From PALSA-505 sp036501145 (lineage in GTDB: Bacteria > Actinomycetota > Actinomycetes > Streptosporangiales > Streptosporangiaceae), in assembly GCA_036501145.1 (NCBI GenBank), contig DASYAV010000120.1, positions 71,088 through 135,087 of the forward strand: a stretch of 64,000 nucleotides of DNA, given 5' to 3'. The position numbers and the translations under genes are program-made. The notes below the pieces were generated by a model. The model saw nothing but the letters and a program-made list of their open reading frames with translations, was not told the origin of the DNA and did not search any database. Shown here piece by piece: positions 34,419-41,970 of the stretch (the stretch's first letter is position 1; every line of letters starts with the position of its first letter).

Positions 34419-35474
34419 ATGGCTTACCCCGTGAGGTCATCAGACGTGCCGGCCCCGCCCGGCCGAGGGGTGGCGACGGCCGCCGTCACCCCGGCTGCGG
34501 CGGCTCCGGCGGCTCCGGCGCACGCCACCCCGGCCGCGGCGGTCCCGGCTGCTGCCGCGCCGGCGCAGGGTGCGGTGCCGGCCGCTGCGGTGCCGGCTCA
34601 GGGTGTGGTTCCTGCCCAGGGTGTGGTTCCGGCACAGGCTGCGGTGGTTCCGGCTGCGGGCGCGGCGGCTCCGGCTCCGGCTGGTGTGGCGGCTGGCCGC
34701 GGCGGCGACGGGCCGATGCCGGGCGGCACCGCCAACCGCGGGCTGGTGATCAGGGCCGGCGCCACAGTCCGCAGGCCGCTCGCCCCCGGCCGTGCAGCCA
34801 CCCACGCCCTGCTCGCCCACCTCGCCGCGGCCGGCTTCGACGGCGCGCCACGGGTGCTGGCGGCCGGGCCCGCCACCGAGACGCTCACCTACATGGACGG
34901 CTGGGCCGCCGTCCCGCCGCTGACCGGCGATCTGCTCACCGAGCAGGCGCTGGCCAGCGTGGCCGACCTGCTCCGCCGCTACCACCAGGCGGTGGCCTCG
35001 TTCGACCCGGCCGGCTACCAATGGCCGCGTCGCCTGCCGCCCCGCTACACCACCGGGCTGGTCAGCCACAACGACGTGCACCCGGCGAACCTGATCTTCC
35101 GGGCCGGCCGCGCGGTGGCACTCATCGACTTCGATCTGGCCGGGCCGGGCTGCGCCGCCTGGGACCTGGCCACCGCGGCGCGACACTGGTGCCCGCTGTA
35201 CGACGAGCGCGACGTCACCGACTCCCGGCAGGGCCGGGCGCTCACCCGGTTCCGGCTGCTGCTCGAGGCGTACGGACTGGCCCGGGCGCAGCGGCGCGAA
35301 GCCGCCGAGACGATCCTGGCCAACCACGACTGGAGCTGCGCCGTCATCACCGAAGCGGTTGGGGCCGGGCACAGTGGCTTCACCGACTGCTGGAACGACA
35401 TCGGCGGAGTGATGACCCGCTCCCGCGCCTGGCTCGAGTCCCACCACCACGACCTGCTCGCCTCCGCCGGCTGA
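34419..35474 (+). CDS. Aminoglycoside phosphotransferase-like kinase with low-complexity N terminus
   Basis: 351 residues. The kinase-like fold is clear in the C-terminal 250: the catalytic loop SHNDVHPANL (HxDxxxxN) and metal-binding IDFDLAGPG. The first 100 residues are Ala/Pro/Val repeats of the VPAQGV and AAAPA kind. An in-frame ATG at 34716 would give a 252-residue protein without them, so the long form is uncertain. Substrate unknown; such proteins also include choline and homoserine kinases. Begins four bases after the SorC stop. Confidence 0.8.
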   Translation: MAYPVRSSDVPAPPGRGVATAAVTPAAAAPAAPAHATPAAAVPAAAAPAQGAVPAAAVPAQGVVPAQGVVPAQAAVVPAAGAAAPAPAGVAAGRGGDGPMPGGTANRGLVIRAGATVRRPLAPGRAATHALLAHLAAAGFDGAPRVLAAGPATETLTYMDGWAAVPPLTGDLLTEQALASVADLLRRYHQAVASFDPAGYQWPRRLPPRYTTGLVSHNDVHPANLIFRAGRAVALIDFDLAGPGCAAWDLATAARHWCPLYDERDVTDSRQGRALTRFRLLLEAYGLARAQRREAAETILANHDWSCAVITEAVGAGHSGFTDCWNDIGGVMTRSRAWLESHHHDLLASAG

Positions 35475-35502
35475 CCCGGCTCTGCCAGGCCCAGGCAGTG
35501 GG

Positions 35503-36855
35503 CTAGCTGGCCATCGTCCAGTTCTGGCCGTTCCAGTGGTCATACAGCGGGTACCAGGGGCCGGAGTCCTGGTAGGAGCCGACCGCCCAGACGTCGTCGG
35601 CGGAGATCGCCGCGATGCCGATGAGGTTGCTGTACGTCGAGGTGGGGGCCGGTGCCGATACCGGCTGCCAGCTGGTCCCGTTCCAGTGCTCGGTCATCGG
35701 CATCTCGCCGCCCGAGGGTGTCTCGAACCAGCCGTCGCACCAGGCGTCGCTGGCACTCAGCGCGGTCGGCACGAACAGGAAGGTGGGCAGCGGCGGGCTG
35801 GCCACCGCCACCCGGCGCCAGCGCGTCCCGTCCCAGCGTTCGGCCAGCGCCTGGAACCGCTGGGTCGTGTTGTTCCAGGTGGAGCCGACGGCCAGGACGT
35901 CGCGGGCGGAGACCGCGCTGACCCCCTGCAGGTCGTAGTTGTCCACGGCGATCTTCGGGGTTTTGACGATCGACCAGGTGGCCCCGTTCCAGTGCTCGGC
36001 GAGCGTGGAGTACTGGATGTTGAGCTCGGCCCAGTACCCGACGGCCCAGATGTTGCGGGCCGAGACGACCGTGATCTGGTTCAGCTGGTTCGCGTTCACG
36101 CCGGCCACGTTGGGGCTGCTGACGAGCAGCCAGCCGGCGCCGTTCCAGTGCTGAATCTCGGTCACGATGATGCCGTTCACGTATCCGTTGCCGACCGCCC
36201 ACACGTTGCCCGCCGAGACGGCGGTGACGCTGTCGAGCATGTTGAGGTCGGAGCCCAGGCTCGGGCTCGGCACCACCGACCAGCTGCTGCCGTCCCAGTG
36301 CTCGATCAGCGTGAGCTGTCCCCCCGAACTTGACGAGACCTCGGCCCCGACCGCCCACACGTCGTCCGCCGAGACGGCCGCGACCGCGTTCAGGTAGCTC
36401 TTGCTCGTGTTCGCCGGGGCGGGCACCGGCACCTGCGTCCAGCTGCTGCCGTCCCAGTGCTCGGCGACCGGCAGGTAGGTACCGCCCGACTGGTAGGCGC
36501 CGACGGCCCAGACATCCTGGCTGGACACCGCCGCTGCCCCGGACAGGTTGCCCGGCGACGGAGCGCTGGTGCCGGGTGCCGCCGCCCCGGCCCGCGCCCG
36601 CGGCCTCGGCACACTGATCCGGGTGTGGCCGCTCGCCGTGGGCAGCAGCCTGGCCTCGCCCGGCGCAGCGGGGGCCTCGCCCGCGCGGGCAGTGCCGGGC
36701 ACGGTGGCGCGGGGCGTGCTGGCCCAGGACGGTGCGGCCGCTCCGGCCACGGTCAGGCTGGCGGCGGCCAGCGTGACGGCCAGCCCGGCGGTCCACAGCC
36801 GCCGGGGCCTCCCGTCACTTGCCCGGCGCACAGAAGCTGGCGTCGATCCGCGCAT
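35503..36855 (-). CDS. Secreted seven-repeat beta-propeller protein
   Basis: 450 residues. Signal peptide (about 18-46, ending SWASTP), a linker, then seven units of about 48-52 residues from residue 105 on. Each has the core AxSAxDVWAVG, then a variable loop, then EHWNGxxWxxVPSP. Seven copies fit a seven-bladed propeller. Blade 6 is degenerate (DAWCDGWFE), blade 5 reads DVLAVG. No enzymatic motif is visible; probably a binding or scaffold protein of the cell exterior. Confidence 0.85.
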   Translation of the reverse strand: MRGSTPASVRRASDGRPRRLWTAGLAVTLAAASLTVAGAAAPSWASTPRATVPGTARAGEAPAAPGEARLLPTASGHTRISVPRPRARAGAAAPGTSAPSPGNLSGAAAVSSQDVWAVGAYQSGGTYLPVAEHWDGSSWTQVPVPAPANTSKSYLNAVAAVSADDVWAVGAEVSSSSGGQLTLIEHWDGSSWSVVPSPSLGSDLNMLDSVTAVSAGNVWAVGNGYVNGIIVTEIQHWNGAGWLLVSSPNVAGVNANQLNQITVVSARNIWAVGYWAELNIQYSTLAEHWNGATWSIVKTPKIAVDNYDLQGVSAVSARDVLAVGSTWNNTTQRFQALAERWDGTRWRRVAVASPPLPTFLFVPTALSASDAWCDGWFETPSGGEMPMTEHWNGTSWQPVSAPAPTSTYSNLIGIAAISADDVWAVGSYQDSGPWYPLYDHWNGQNWTMAS

Positions 36856-36993
36856 GGCACACCTCCGGCGTTGCCGGGCACATTCCGGTCACCTCGAGTA
36901 TCGGAGCCTGGCCGGGCGGTAGCGATCGCTCAAAAGACTGAAATTTCCTCCGTTGACCGCGGCCGGGACGCGCGCCAGGATGTCTCCGTGCAG

Positions 36994-37668
36994 ATGACCG
37001 TCGCCTACGCCTCGGCCGTCACCGTGTCCATCCCGATTTTCGTGCTGGCCGCCGGGGCCGAGGCACGAGCGGTCAGGGAACGGCTGCGGCGGCCCGATCC
37101 GGAGTGGGAACGGGCGTTCGCCGACTACCGGGCCGAGCACAAGCTGGATCTGGCCGGCCGCCCGTCGGAGGTGTTCGGCTACTTCCGCGGTGTGCCCTGG
37201 GTGTCCCGGCTCTACCTGGCCGAGCGGATCCTGGCCATCTGCGCCGCGCTGGTCTGGCTCGCCGTCTTCGTGCTGCTGGCGGTGGCCGAGCTGCGCAGCC
37301 TGGTCTGGCTGGCCGACGGCTCGCCGCCGGGCAACACCGGGCTGGCCGGCTTCGCGCTGCTGTCCGTCGCCGTCGCGATGGCGGCGCTGATCCTCGCCCC
37401 CGCGGCGTACCTGCTCGTCCCGCTGGCGCTGCCGTTCGATCTCATCCCGAAAGGGCTGAAGGACGAGGTCAAGACGAAGATCGGGGAAGGGAAGAGCCGG
37501 AGCTTCCTGCGGCTCACGCTGAGCGAACTCGAGGGTGCGGTGGACCGCGCGGCCAGCAAGCTCGACGATGAGACCGGGCGGACCGCGGCGCCCACCGGTG
37601 AGCCGGGCGAGGGACCGGAGCAGGCCACCGGCCCGGCGGAGCAGGCCACCGGCCCGGCGGAGCAGTAA
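36994..37668 (+). CDS. Membrane protein of unknown function
   Basis: 224 residues. One hydrophobic segment at the N terminus, then a charged stretch (residues about 25-65), then two further helices (LAICAALVWLAVFVLLAV and a longer one in the middle), and a Gly/Glu/Pro-rich tail that repeats EQATGPA. No recognised domain. GTG at 36988 is an alternative start. Convergent with the ArsR-like gene 10 bases away. Confidence 0.65.
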   Translation: MTVAYASAVTVSIPIFVLAAGAEARAVRERLRRPDPEWERAFADYRAEHKLDLAGRPSEVFGYFRGVPWVSRLYLAERILAICAALVWLAVFVLLAVAELRSLVWLADGSPPGNTGLAGFALLSVAVAMAALILAPAAYLLVPLALPFDLIPKGLKDEVKTKIGEGKSRSFLRLTLSELEGAVDRAASKLDDETGRTAAPTGEPGEGPEQATGPAEQATGPAEQ

Positions 37669-37678
37669 GCGCGCCGGC

Positions 37679-38644
37679 TCACCCGCCGGTCCGGAGCCTG
37701 GCGAGCTGGTCGCCGGCCGGGGTGCGGTAGTAGAGCACCGACCGGCCGGACCGGCGGCGCTGGGCCAGCCCGGCATCTAGCAGCACCTTGAGGTGGCCGC
37801 CCACGGTGCCCAGCGTGTACCCGGTCACCGCGACGAGCTGGCTGGTGCTGCGCGGTTCGGCCAGCAGCACCAGGATGCGGGCCCGCACCGGCCCGATCAG
37901 GGCACCCAGCGCGCCGGGCGGCGCGACCCGGTGCACGTCGGCCAGCAGGCCCTGGCAGGGGTAGACGATCGCGTAGTAGTCGGGCTCGGTCCATTCGAAC
38001 CAGGCCCGGCTCGACGTGGTCGGCACGAAGTAGAGCTGCGCGTGGTGCAGGTCGCGGGGCGGGTAGTCGTAGGCGTTGATCCGCAGCCGGCCGCCGCCGA
38101 GCCAGCGCATGCCCGGCCGCATGCCCTCAAGCGCGGCGGCCCAGCCGCCCGAGCTGAGCCGCTGGGTCCGCGACACGATGTCGGCCTCCAGCAGCCTGCG
38201 CCGCCTGGGCCAGTCCGGGCGGACCGCGTGCGTCCAGGCCCATTCCAGCAGCTCGGCAGCCCGGCGCGGGATGTCAGGCACCCGCAGCAGCGCGGGAAGC
38301 GGCCCGCCCAGCGCGTACTCCAGATCGGCCGCGGCGACCGCCGGCGGGGTCTGTCTGACCCGCCGCAGCTCGTCGTGGAAGGTGCGGTCATCCGGCTGCG
38401 GCGGCGCCATGATGAAGTCCGCGGTCCACCGTGGCTGGAACGCCGCCTCGATCAGGCCCGCGGTCACCGGCTCCTCCGCGAGCCATCGCTCGAACGCCGG
38501 CCGCTGCGCGCCGACCCACCGCCGCTGCACCACGCCCCGCTCCCGCCCGGTCAGCGCGGCCAGCGCCGCCGCCGTCTCGGCCAGGGGCGAGACCGCGAAC
38601 CGGCCGCCGGCCAGCACGTCCGCCCCGATCCGCCAGATCCCCAC
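37679..38644 (-). CDS. ArsR-like winged-helix regulator with N-terminal DUF5937-type domain
   Basis: 321 residues. The C-terminal 75 residues form a winged helix: GPVRARILVLLAEPRSTSQL, then the recognition helix TLGTVGGHLKVLLDAGL and a wing RRSGRSVLYYRT. The N-terminal 230 residues, with DDRTFHDELRRVR and YDYPPRDLHHAQLYFVPT, match no DNA-binding fold I know but resemble the domain seen in DUF5937 proteins. Divergent from an MFS gene with a palindrome between, so likely its regulator. Confidence 0.82.
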   Translation of the reverse strand: MGIWRIGADVLAGGRFAVSPLAETAAALAALTGRERGVVQRRWVGAQRPAFERWLAEEPVTAGLIEAAFQPRWTADFIMAPPQPDDRTFHDELRRVRQTPPAVAAADLEYALGGPLPALLRVPDIPRRAAELLEWAWTHAVRPDWPRRRRLLEADIVSRTQRLSSGGWAAALEGMRPGMRWLGGGRLRINAYDYPPRDLHHAQLYFVPTTSSRAWFEWTEPDYYAIVYPCQGLLADVHRVAPPGALGALIGPVRARILVLLAEPRSTSQLVAVTGYTLGTVGGHLKVLLDAGLAQRRRSGRSVLYYRTPAGDQLARLRTGG

Positions 38645-38699
38645 CCGTCACACCGCCTCTCCCACCCACTCCGGGGCCTCTCCCCATTCACCCCGGCGG

Positions 38700-38723
38700 A
38701 AGTTTCGCCTGTACCCGAAACTT
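38700..38723. promoter_or_regulatory. ArsR-type operator, intact MFS copy
   Basis: AAGTTTCG-cctgtacc-CGAAACTT: perfect 8-base arms with an 8-base spacer, 36 bases before the MFS start and 56 bases before the regulator start on the other strand. The same element recurs at 41615-41638. Confidence 0.7.
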
Positions 38724-38758
38724 TAGGCATCGCCGGCCCGCGTCGCGACGCTGGATCC

Positions 38759-39985
38759 GTGGCTACCTACCGTGAACTGTTCGAAGTACCCGAGTTCGGC
38801 GCGCTGTTCGGCGTGGCGACCGTCCAGGTGGCGGCGAGCACGGTCCAGGGTCTCGCCCTGGGCACGATCGTCTACACCATTACCCGGTCGCCGCTGCTGG
38901 CCTCGCTGGCCATGTTCGGCTCCTCCTTCGCCCAGGTCGTTGGCGCACTGACGCTGCTGTCCGCGGCCGACCGGGTGCCGCCCAGGGCCGCGATGCTCGG
39001 CATCGGTGCCGTTTTCACCGGCACCGGGCTGCTGCTGGCCGTTCCCGGCCTGCCGGTCTGGGCGCTGCTGCTGGTGACCCTGATCGCCGGGCTGGGCAGC
39101 GCGGCGGGCGGCGGGATCAAGTGGGGCCTGCTCACCGAGATCCTCCCCGGCGGCACGTACATACTCGGCCGGTCGGTGTTCAACATGTCCGTCGGGATCA
39201 TGCAGATCGCCGGCTTCGCGGTGAGCGGTGTCCTGGTGGACCTGGTGTCCCCGCGCGGAGCCCTGCTGGTGGCCGCGGGCCTGTACCTGGCGTCCACGCT
39301 GGCGACCGGGTTCGCGGTCAGGGCGCGCCCGCCGCGGGCGGCCGGGCGGCCCTCGGTCGGCGAGACCCTGCGGGTCAACGCGAGGCTGTGGTCGCAGCCC
39401 GCCCGCAGGTACATCTACCTGGCGCTGTGGGTGCCGAACGGGCTGATCGTCGGGTGCGAGGCGCTCTTCGTCCCCTACAGCACCCGGCTCGCCAGCGTGC
39501 TGTTCGTCGCGTCGGCCGGCGGAATGCTGGCCGGCGACACCACGATGGGCCGGTTCGTGCCGTCGCGGTGGCGGCGCCGGCTGGCCTCGCCGCTGCGGCT
39601 GCTGCTCGCCGCCCCCTACCTGGTGTTCGTGCTGCGGCCGCCGTTCGCCGTCGCCGTGCTGGCCGTCGGCATCGCGTCCTACGGCTACAGCGCCAGCCTG
39701 CTGCTGCAGGACCGGCTGGTGGCGGTCACTCCGGGCGCGATCCAGGGCCAGGCGCTCGGCCTGGCCAGTGCGGGCACGCTGACCATGCAGGCGGTCGGCG
39801 CGGCCCTCACCGGTGCGGTCGCCCAGTGGCTCGCCGTCCCGGTCACGATGACGGTGACGGCGGCCGCCTCCGTCGCGGTCACACTGGCCCTGACCCCGGG
39901 CCTGATGCAGCCGGTGCGCCAGTCCCAGCTGGTGGGCCGGTCCCAGCCCGTGTCAACCCAGCCGGCTGATCCGGTGAGCAGCTGA
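38759..39985 (+). CDS. MFS transporter
   Basis: 408 residues, 11 to 12 hydrophobic segments. Begins with VATYRELFEVPEFGALFGVA, then a long first helix, GLGSAAGGGIKWGLLTEILP after helix 4, and SVGIMQIAGFAVSGVLVDLVSP in the middle; this is the MFS_1 pattern of export pumps. GTG start at 38759. Divergent from an ArsR-like gene with a palindromic operator between. A partial copy of this gene lies at 41674-41904. Confidence 0.88.
   Translation: MATYRELFEVPEFGALFGVATVQVAASTVQGLALGTIVYTITRSPLLASLAMFGSSFAQVVGALTLLSAADRVPPRAAMLGIGAVFTGTGLLLAVPGLPVWALLLVTLIAGLGSAAGGGIKWGLLTEILPGGTYILGRSVFNMSVGIMQIAGFAVSGVLVDLVSPRGALLVAAGLYLASTLATGFAVRARPPRAAGRPSVGETLRVNARLWSQPARRYIYLALWVPNGLIVGCEALFVPYSTRLASVLFVASAGGMLAGDTTMGRFVPSRWRRRLASPLRLLLAAPYLVFVLRPPFAVAVLAVGIASYGYSASLLLQDRLVAVTPGAIQGQALGLASAGTLTMQAVGAALTGAVAQWLAVPVTMTVTAAASVAVTLALTPGLMQPVRQSQLVGRSQPVSTQPADPVSS
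38796..38803. repeat. 8-bp direct repeat flanking the deleted part of the MFS copy (left)
   Basis: TCGGCGCG at 38796-38803 recurs at 39795-39802, 999 bases apart, in the intact MFS gene. The truncated copy at 41674 joins these two points. Confidence 0.6.
39795..39802. repeat. 8-bp direct repeat flanking the deleted part of the MFS copy (right)
   Basis: Second TCGGCGCG. The 999-base distance to the first equals 333 codons. Confidence 0.6.
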
Positions 39986-40124
39986 GCCGGGCGCAGCCGT
40001 CACGGAAAATCGGGGTGGCCTGCCCCTTACCTTCGTGAGGTGGATGACGGCGTAAAGGCGCTGTTGCGGGCGGGATTGGCGGTGGGCGGGCGTTTGAGCG
40101 CGGGAATGCACGGAAGAGACGGGT

Positions 40125-40949
40125 ATGCGATACACGGCTACTGCGCCTCCGTCAGCCCGGGCCCGGCGCGCCTCCCACAGCCCGGCCGCGCATGGCCTGG
40201 CCCGGGCAGGCCTCGCCGCCCGCGGCGTCCTTTACATCCTCATCGGCTGGGTCGCGATCCTGGTCGCCTTTGGCCAGACCTCGGGGAGCGACGCCAGTCA
40301 GGCGGGTGCGCTGCATTTGCTCGCCAGGCAGCCCTACGGCCTGGTATTGCTGTGGCTGCTCGGCATCGGATTTGCGGGATATGCATTGTGGCGGTTCAGC
40401 GAAGCTGCCTTCGGCGTGGCTGGGGAGGGGACAGGCGCCGGTGCCCGGCTGAAGTCACTGGTCCGTGGGCTGGTCTACGCCTTCTTCGCCTACCTGACCT
40501 TCGAGATCATCGCCGGAACGGCCGGCAATTCGGCCAAGAAGCAGCAGGATCTGACCGCCAAGGTCATGCATCACCCTGGCGGGCAGCTGCTGGTCGGCAT
40601 CGTCGGCGCGGTGATCGTGATCATCGGCGTGGCCCTGGTAATCGAGGGCCTGCGCCGCAAGTTCCTCAAGAACCTGCGGACGTCGCAGATGAGCCCGCGG
40701 GCACGCCGCGTTGTCGAGCGGCTCGGCATGATCGGGACCGCAGCCCGCGGCGTGGTGTTCGCCTTGGCGGGCGTGCTGGTGATCGACGCGGCCGTGACCT
40801 ACAAGCCGGCGAAGGCCGGCGGCATCGACAAGGCGCTGCTCACCCTGCGCGATCAGCCGTTCGGCCAGGTGCTGCTGATCCTCGCAGCGCTCGGACTGAT
40901 CATCTTCGGCATCTACGGCCTGTGCGAAGCGCGGTGGCAGAAGGTGTAG
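40125..40949 (+). CDS. DUF1206-type membrane protein
   Basis: 274 residues built of three similar units of two transmembrane helices: each shows R-x-G-x-x-A-R-G-V-(L/V)-(Y/F)-x-x-x-G in its first helix (AGLAARGVLYILIG, LKSLVRGLVYAFFA, MIGTAARGVVFALAG). This internal threefold repetition is the hallmark of DUF1206 proteins, whose function is unknown. GGAAGAG lies upstream of the ATG. Followed by a gene overlapping its last 16 bases. Confidence 0.85.
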   Translation: MRYTATAPPSARARRASHSPAAHGLARAGLAARGVLYILIGWVAILVAFGQTSGSDASQAGALHLLARQPYGLVLLWLLGIGFAGYALWRFSEAAFGVAGEGTGAGARLKSLVRGLVYAFFAYLTFEIIAGTAGNSAKKQQDLTAKVMHHPGGQLLVGIVGAVIVIIGVALVIEGLRRKFLKNLRTSQMSPRARRVVERLGMIGTAARGVVFALAGVLVIDAAVTYKPAKAGGIDKALLTLRDQPFGQVLLILAALGLIIFGIYGLCEARWQKV

Positions 40950-41470
40950 CCCCGCTGGCAGGCCGGCCTGGCGAGGCTGAAGACGAGGTACTCGCCGACG
41001 ACGTCCGGCTAGTCCGGTGGGCGGGCCCAGCGTTTGTGCTGTTTTCGGTGATACTGCTGCCCTGGAGCATCTACCTGGGGTTCTCGCTGCCATCGCGCCA
41101 GCTGTCCCCGCACTACGACATCGCCTGGGTCGGGTTCGACGTGTTCCTCATGACGGCGCTCGCCAGCACAGGTTACTTCGCGCTACGGCGGTCGGCGTTC
41201 CTGGCCATAACCGCGGCCGCCACCGCGACCCTGCTCGTCGTAGACGCTTGGTTCGACAACATGACCTCGCCACGGCGCCAGCTTCCCGAGGCGATCATTT
41301 TGGCGGTCTTCATCGAGCTGCCTCTCGCGGCGCTGTGCGCCTGGCTGAGCTACCACACTCAGCATCTGGAAGAGCGGCGTGTTGTCTTGCTGCTGCGCCG
41401 CAGGCGCATGGGCCGACTCCGGCCATCGCAGAAGAGCTTGACAGGAAGATGGGGGCACCCCCGCGGTTGA
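40934..41470 (+). CDS. Membrane protein overlapping the DUF1206 gene
   Basis: 178 residues from GTG 40934, with four hydrophobic segments (AFVLFSVILLPWSIYLGF; WVGFDVFLMTALASTGYFAL; FLAITAAATATLLVV; AIILAVFIELPLAALCAWL) and a basic C terminus RRVVLLLRRRRMGRL. Short and moderately recognisable as a conserved actinobacterial membrane protein of unknown role. The 16-base overlap suggests translational coupling. It ends just before a block of gene remnants, so its last dozen residues may not be native. Confidence 0.72.
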   Translation: MAEGVAPLAGRPGEAEDEVLADDVRLVRWAGPAFVLFSVILLPWSIYLGFSLPSRQLSPHYDIAWVGFDVFLMTALASTGYFALRRSAFLAITAAATATLLVVDAWFDNMTSPRRQLPEAIILAVFIELPLAALCAWLSYHTQHLEERRVVLLLRRRRMGRLRPSQKSLTGRWGHPRG

Positions 41471-41477
41471 GGGCCGG

Positions 41478-41582
41478 TCAGCCGGCCGGCGTCTCGCCGG
41501 CCAGCCCGGCCCGCTCCGCACGGCGGCGGGCGCGCCGCTCGAGCACGGTGTGCCGGCGGTGCAGCGACGCAGGCCACCAGTT
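41478..41582 (-). pseudogene. Remnant of an MMPL transporter C terminus
   Basis: On the minus strand the frame reads NWWPASLHRRHTVLE, then ERAGLAGETPAG and a stop. The intact MMPL gene at 52134-54473 ends NWWPAQLHEPHARLE then ELAGETPGA and stop. The 35-codon match in the same order, with the same end, shows a degenerate fragment of an MMPL gene, not a new gene. Nothing upstream of NWW in this copy continues the match. Confidence 0.75.
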
Positions 41583-41614
41583 CCTCTCCCCACCCGCTCC
41601 GGTCATCTCTCCGG

Positions 41615-41638
41615 AAGTTTCGCCTGTACCCGAAACTT
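41615..41638. promoter_or_regulatory. ArsR-type operator, remnant copy
   Basis: Identical in arms and spacer to the operator at 38700-38723. Conservation through to the start codon of the truncated MFS copy, about 60 bases, has at most one change. Confidence 0.7.
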
Positions 41639-41673
41639 TAGGCATCGCCGGCCCGCGTCGCGACGCTGGAACC

Positions 41674-41904
41674 GTGGCTACCTACCGTGAGCTGTTCGAG
41701 GTACCCGAGTCGGCGCGGCGCCCACCGGGGGTGGTGGCCCAGTGGCTCGCCGTCCCGGTCACGATGACGCTGGCGGCGGCCGCCTCGGTCACGGTCACAC
41801 TGGCCCTCACGCCAGGCCTGCGGTGGCCAGCGGAGCAGACTGATCCCGCGCCGGACCGGCAGTCAGGCGAGTTCGTCATGGCGACCGCTAACGGAGAGTG
41901 CTAA
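41674..41904 (+). pseudogene. Internally deleted copy of the MFS transporter gene
   Basis: Starts VATYRELFEVPE exactly as the MFS gene at 38759, then jumps to VAQWLAVPVTMTLAAAASV, matching the last third of the same protein, and ends after 76 residues. The lost part corresponds to 999 bases between two TCGGCGCG repeats. Two small indels, a lost T after GAG and a compensating extra base at the junction, keep the frame open. With only N-terminal tip and last helix remaining, it cannot transport; it may still bind the regulator upstream. Confidence 0.8.
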
Positions 41905-41970
41905 TAACCTTCCGGAATAATTGGGAGATAATGCCCTCGTCAGGGTGACTGCTCCGGCGAGGGAGCCCAT

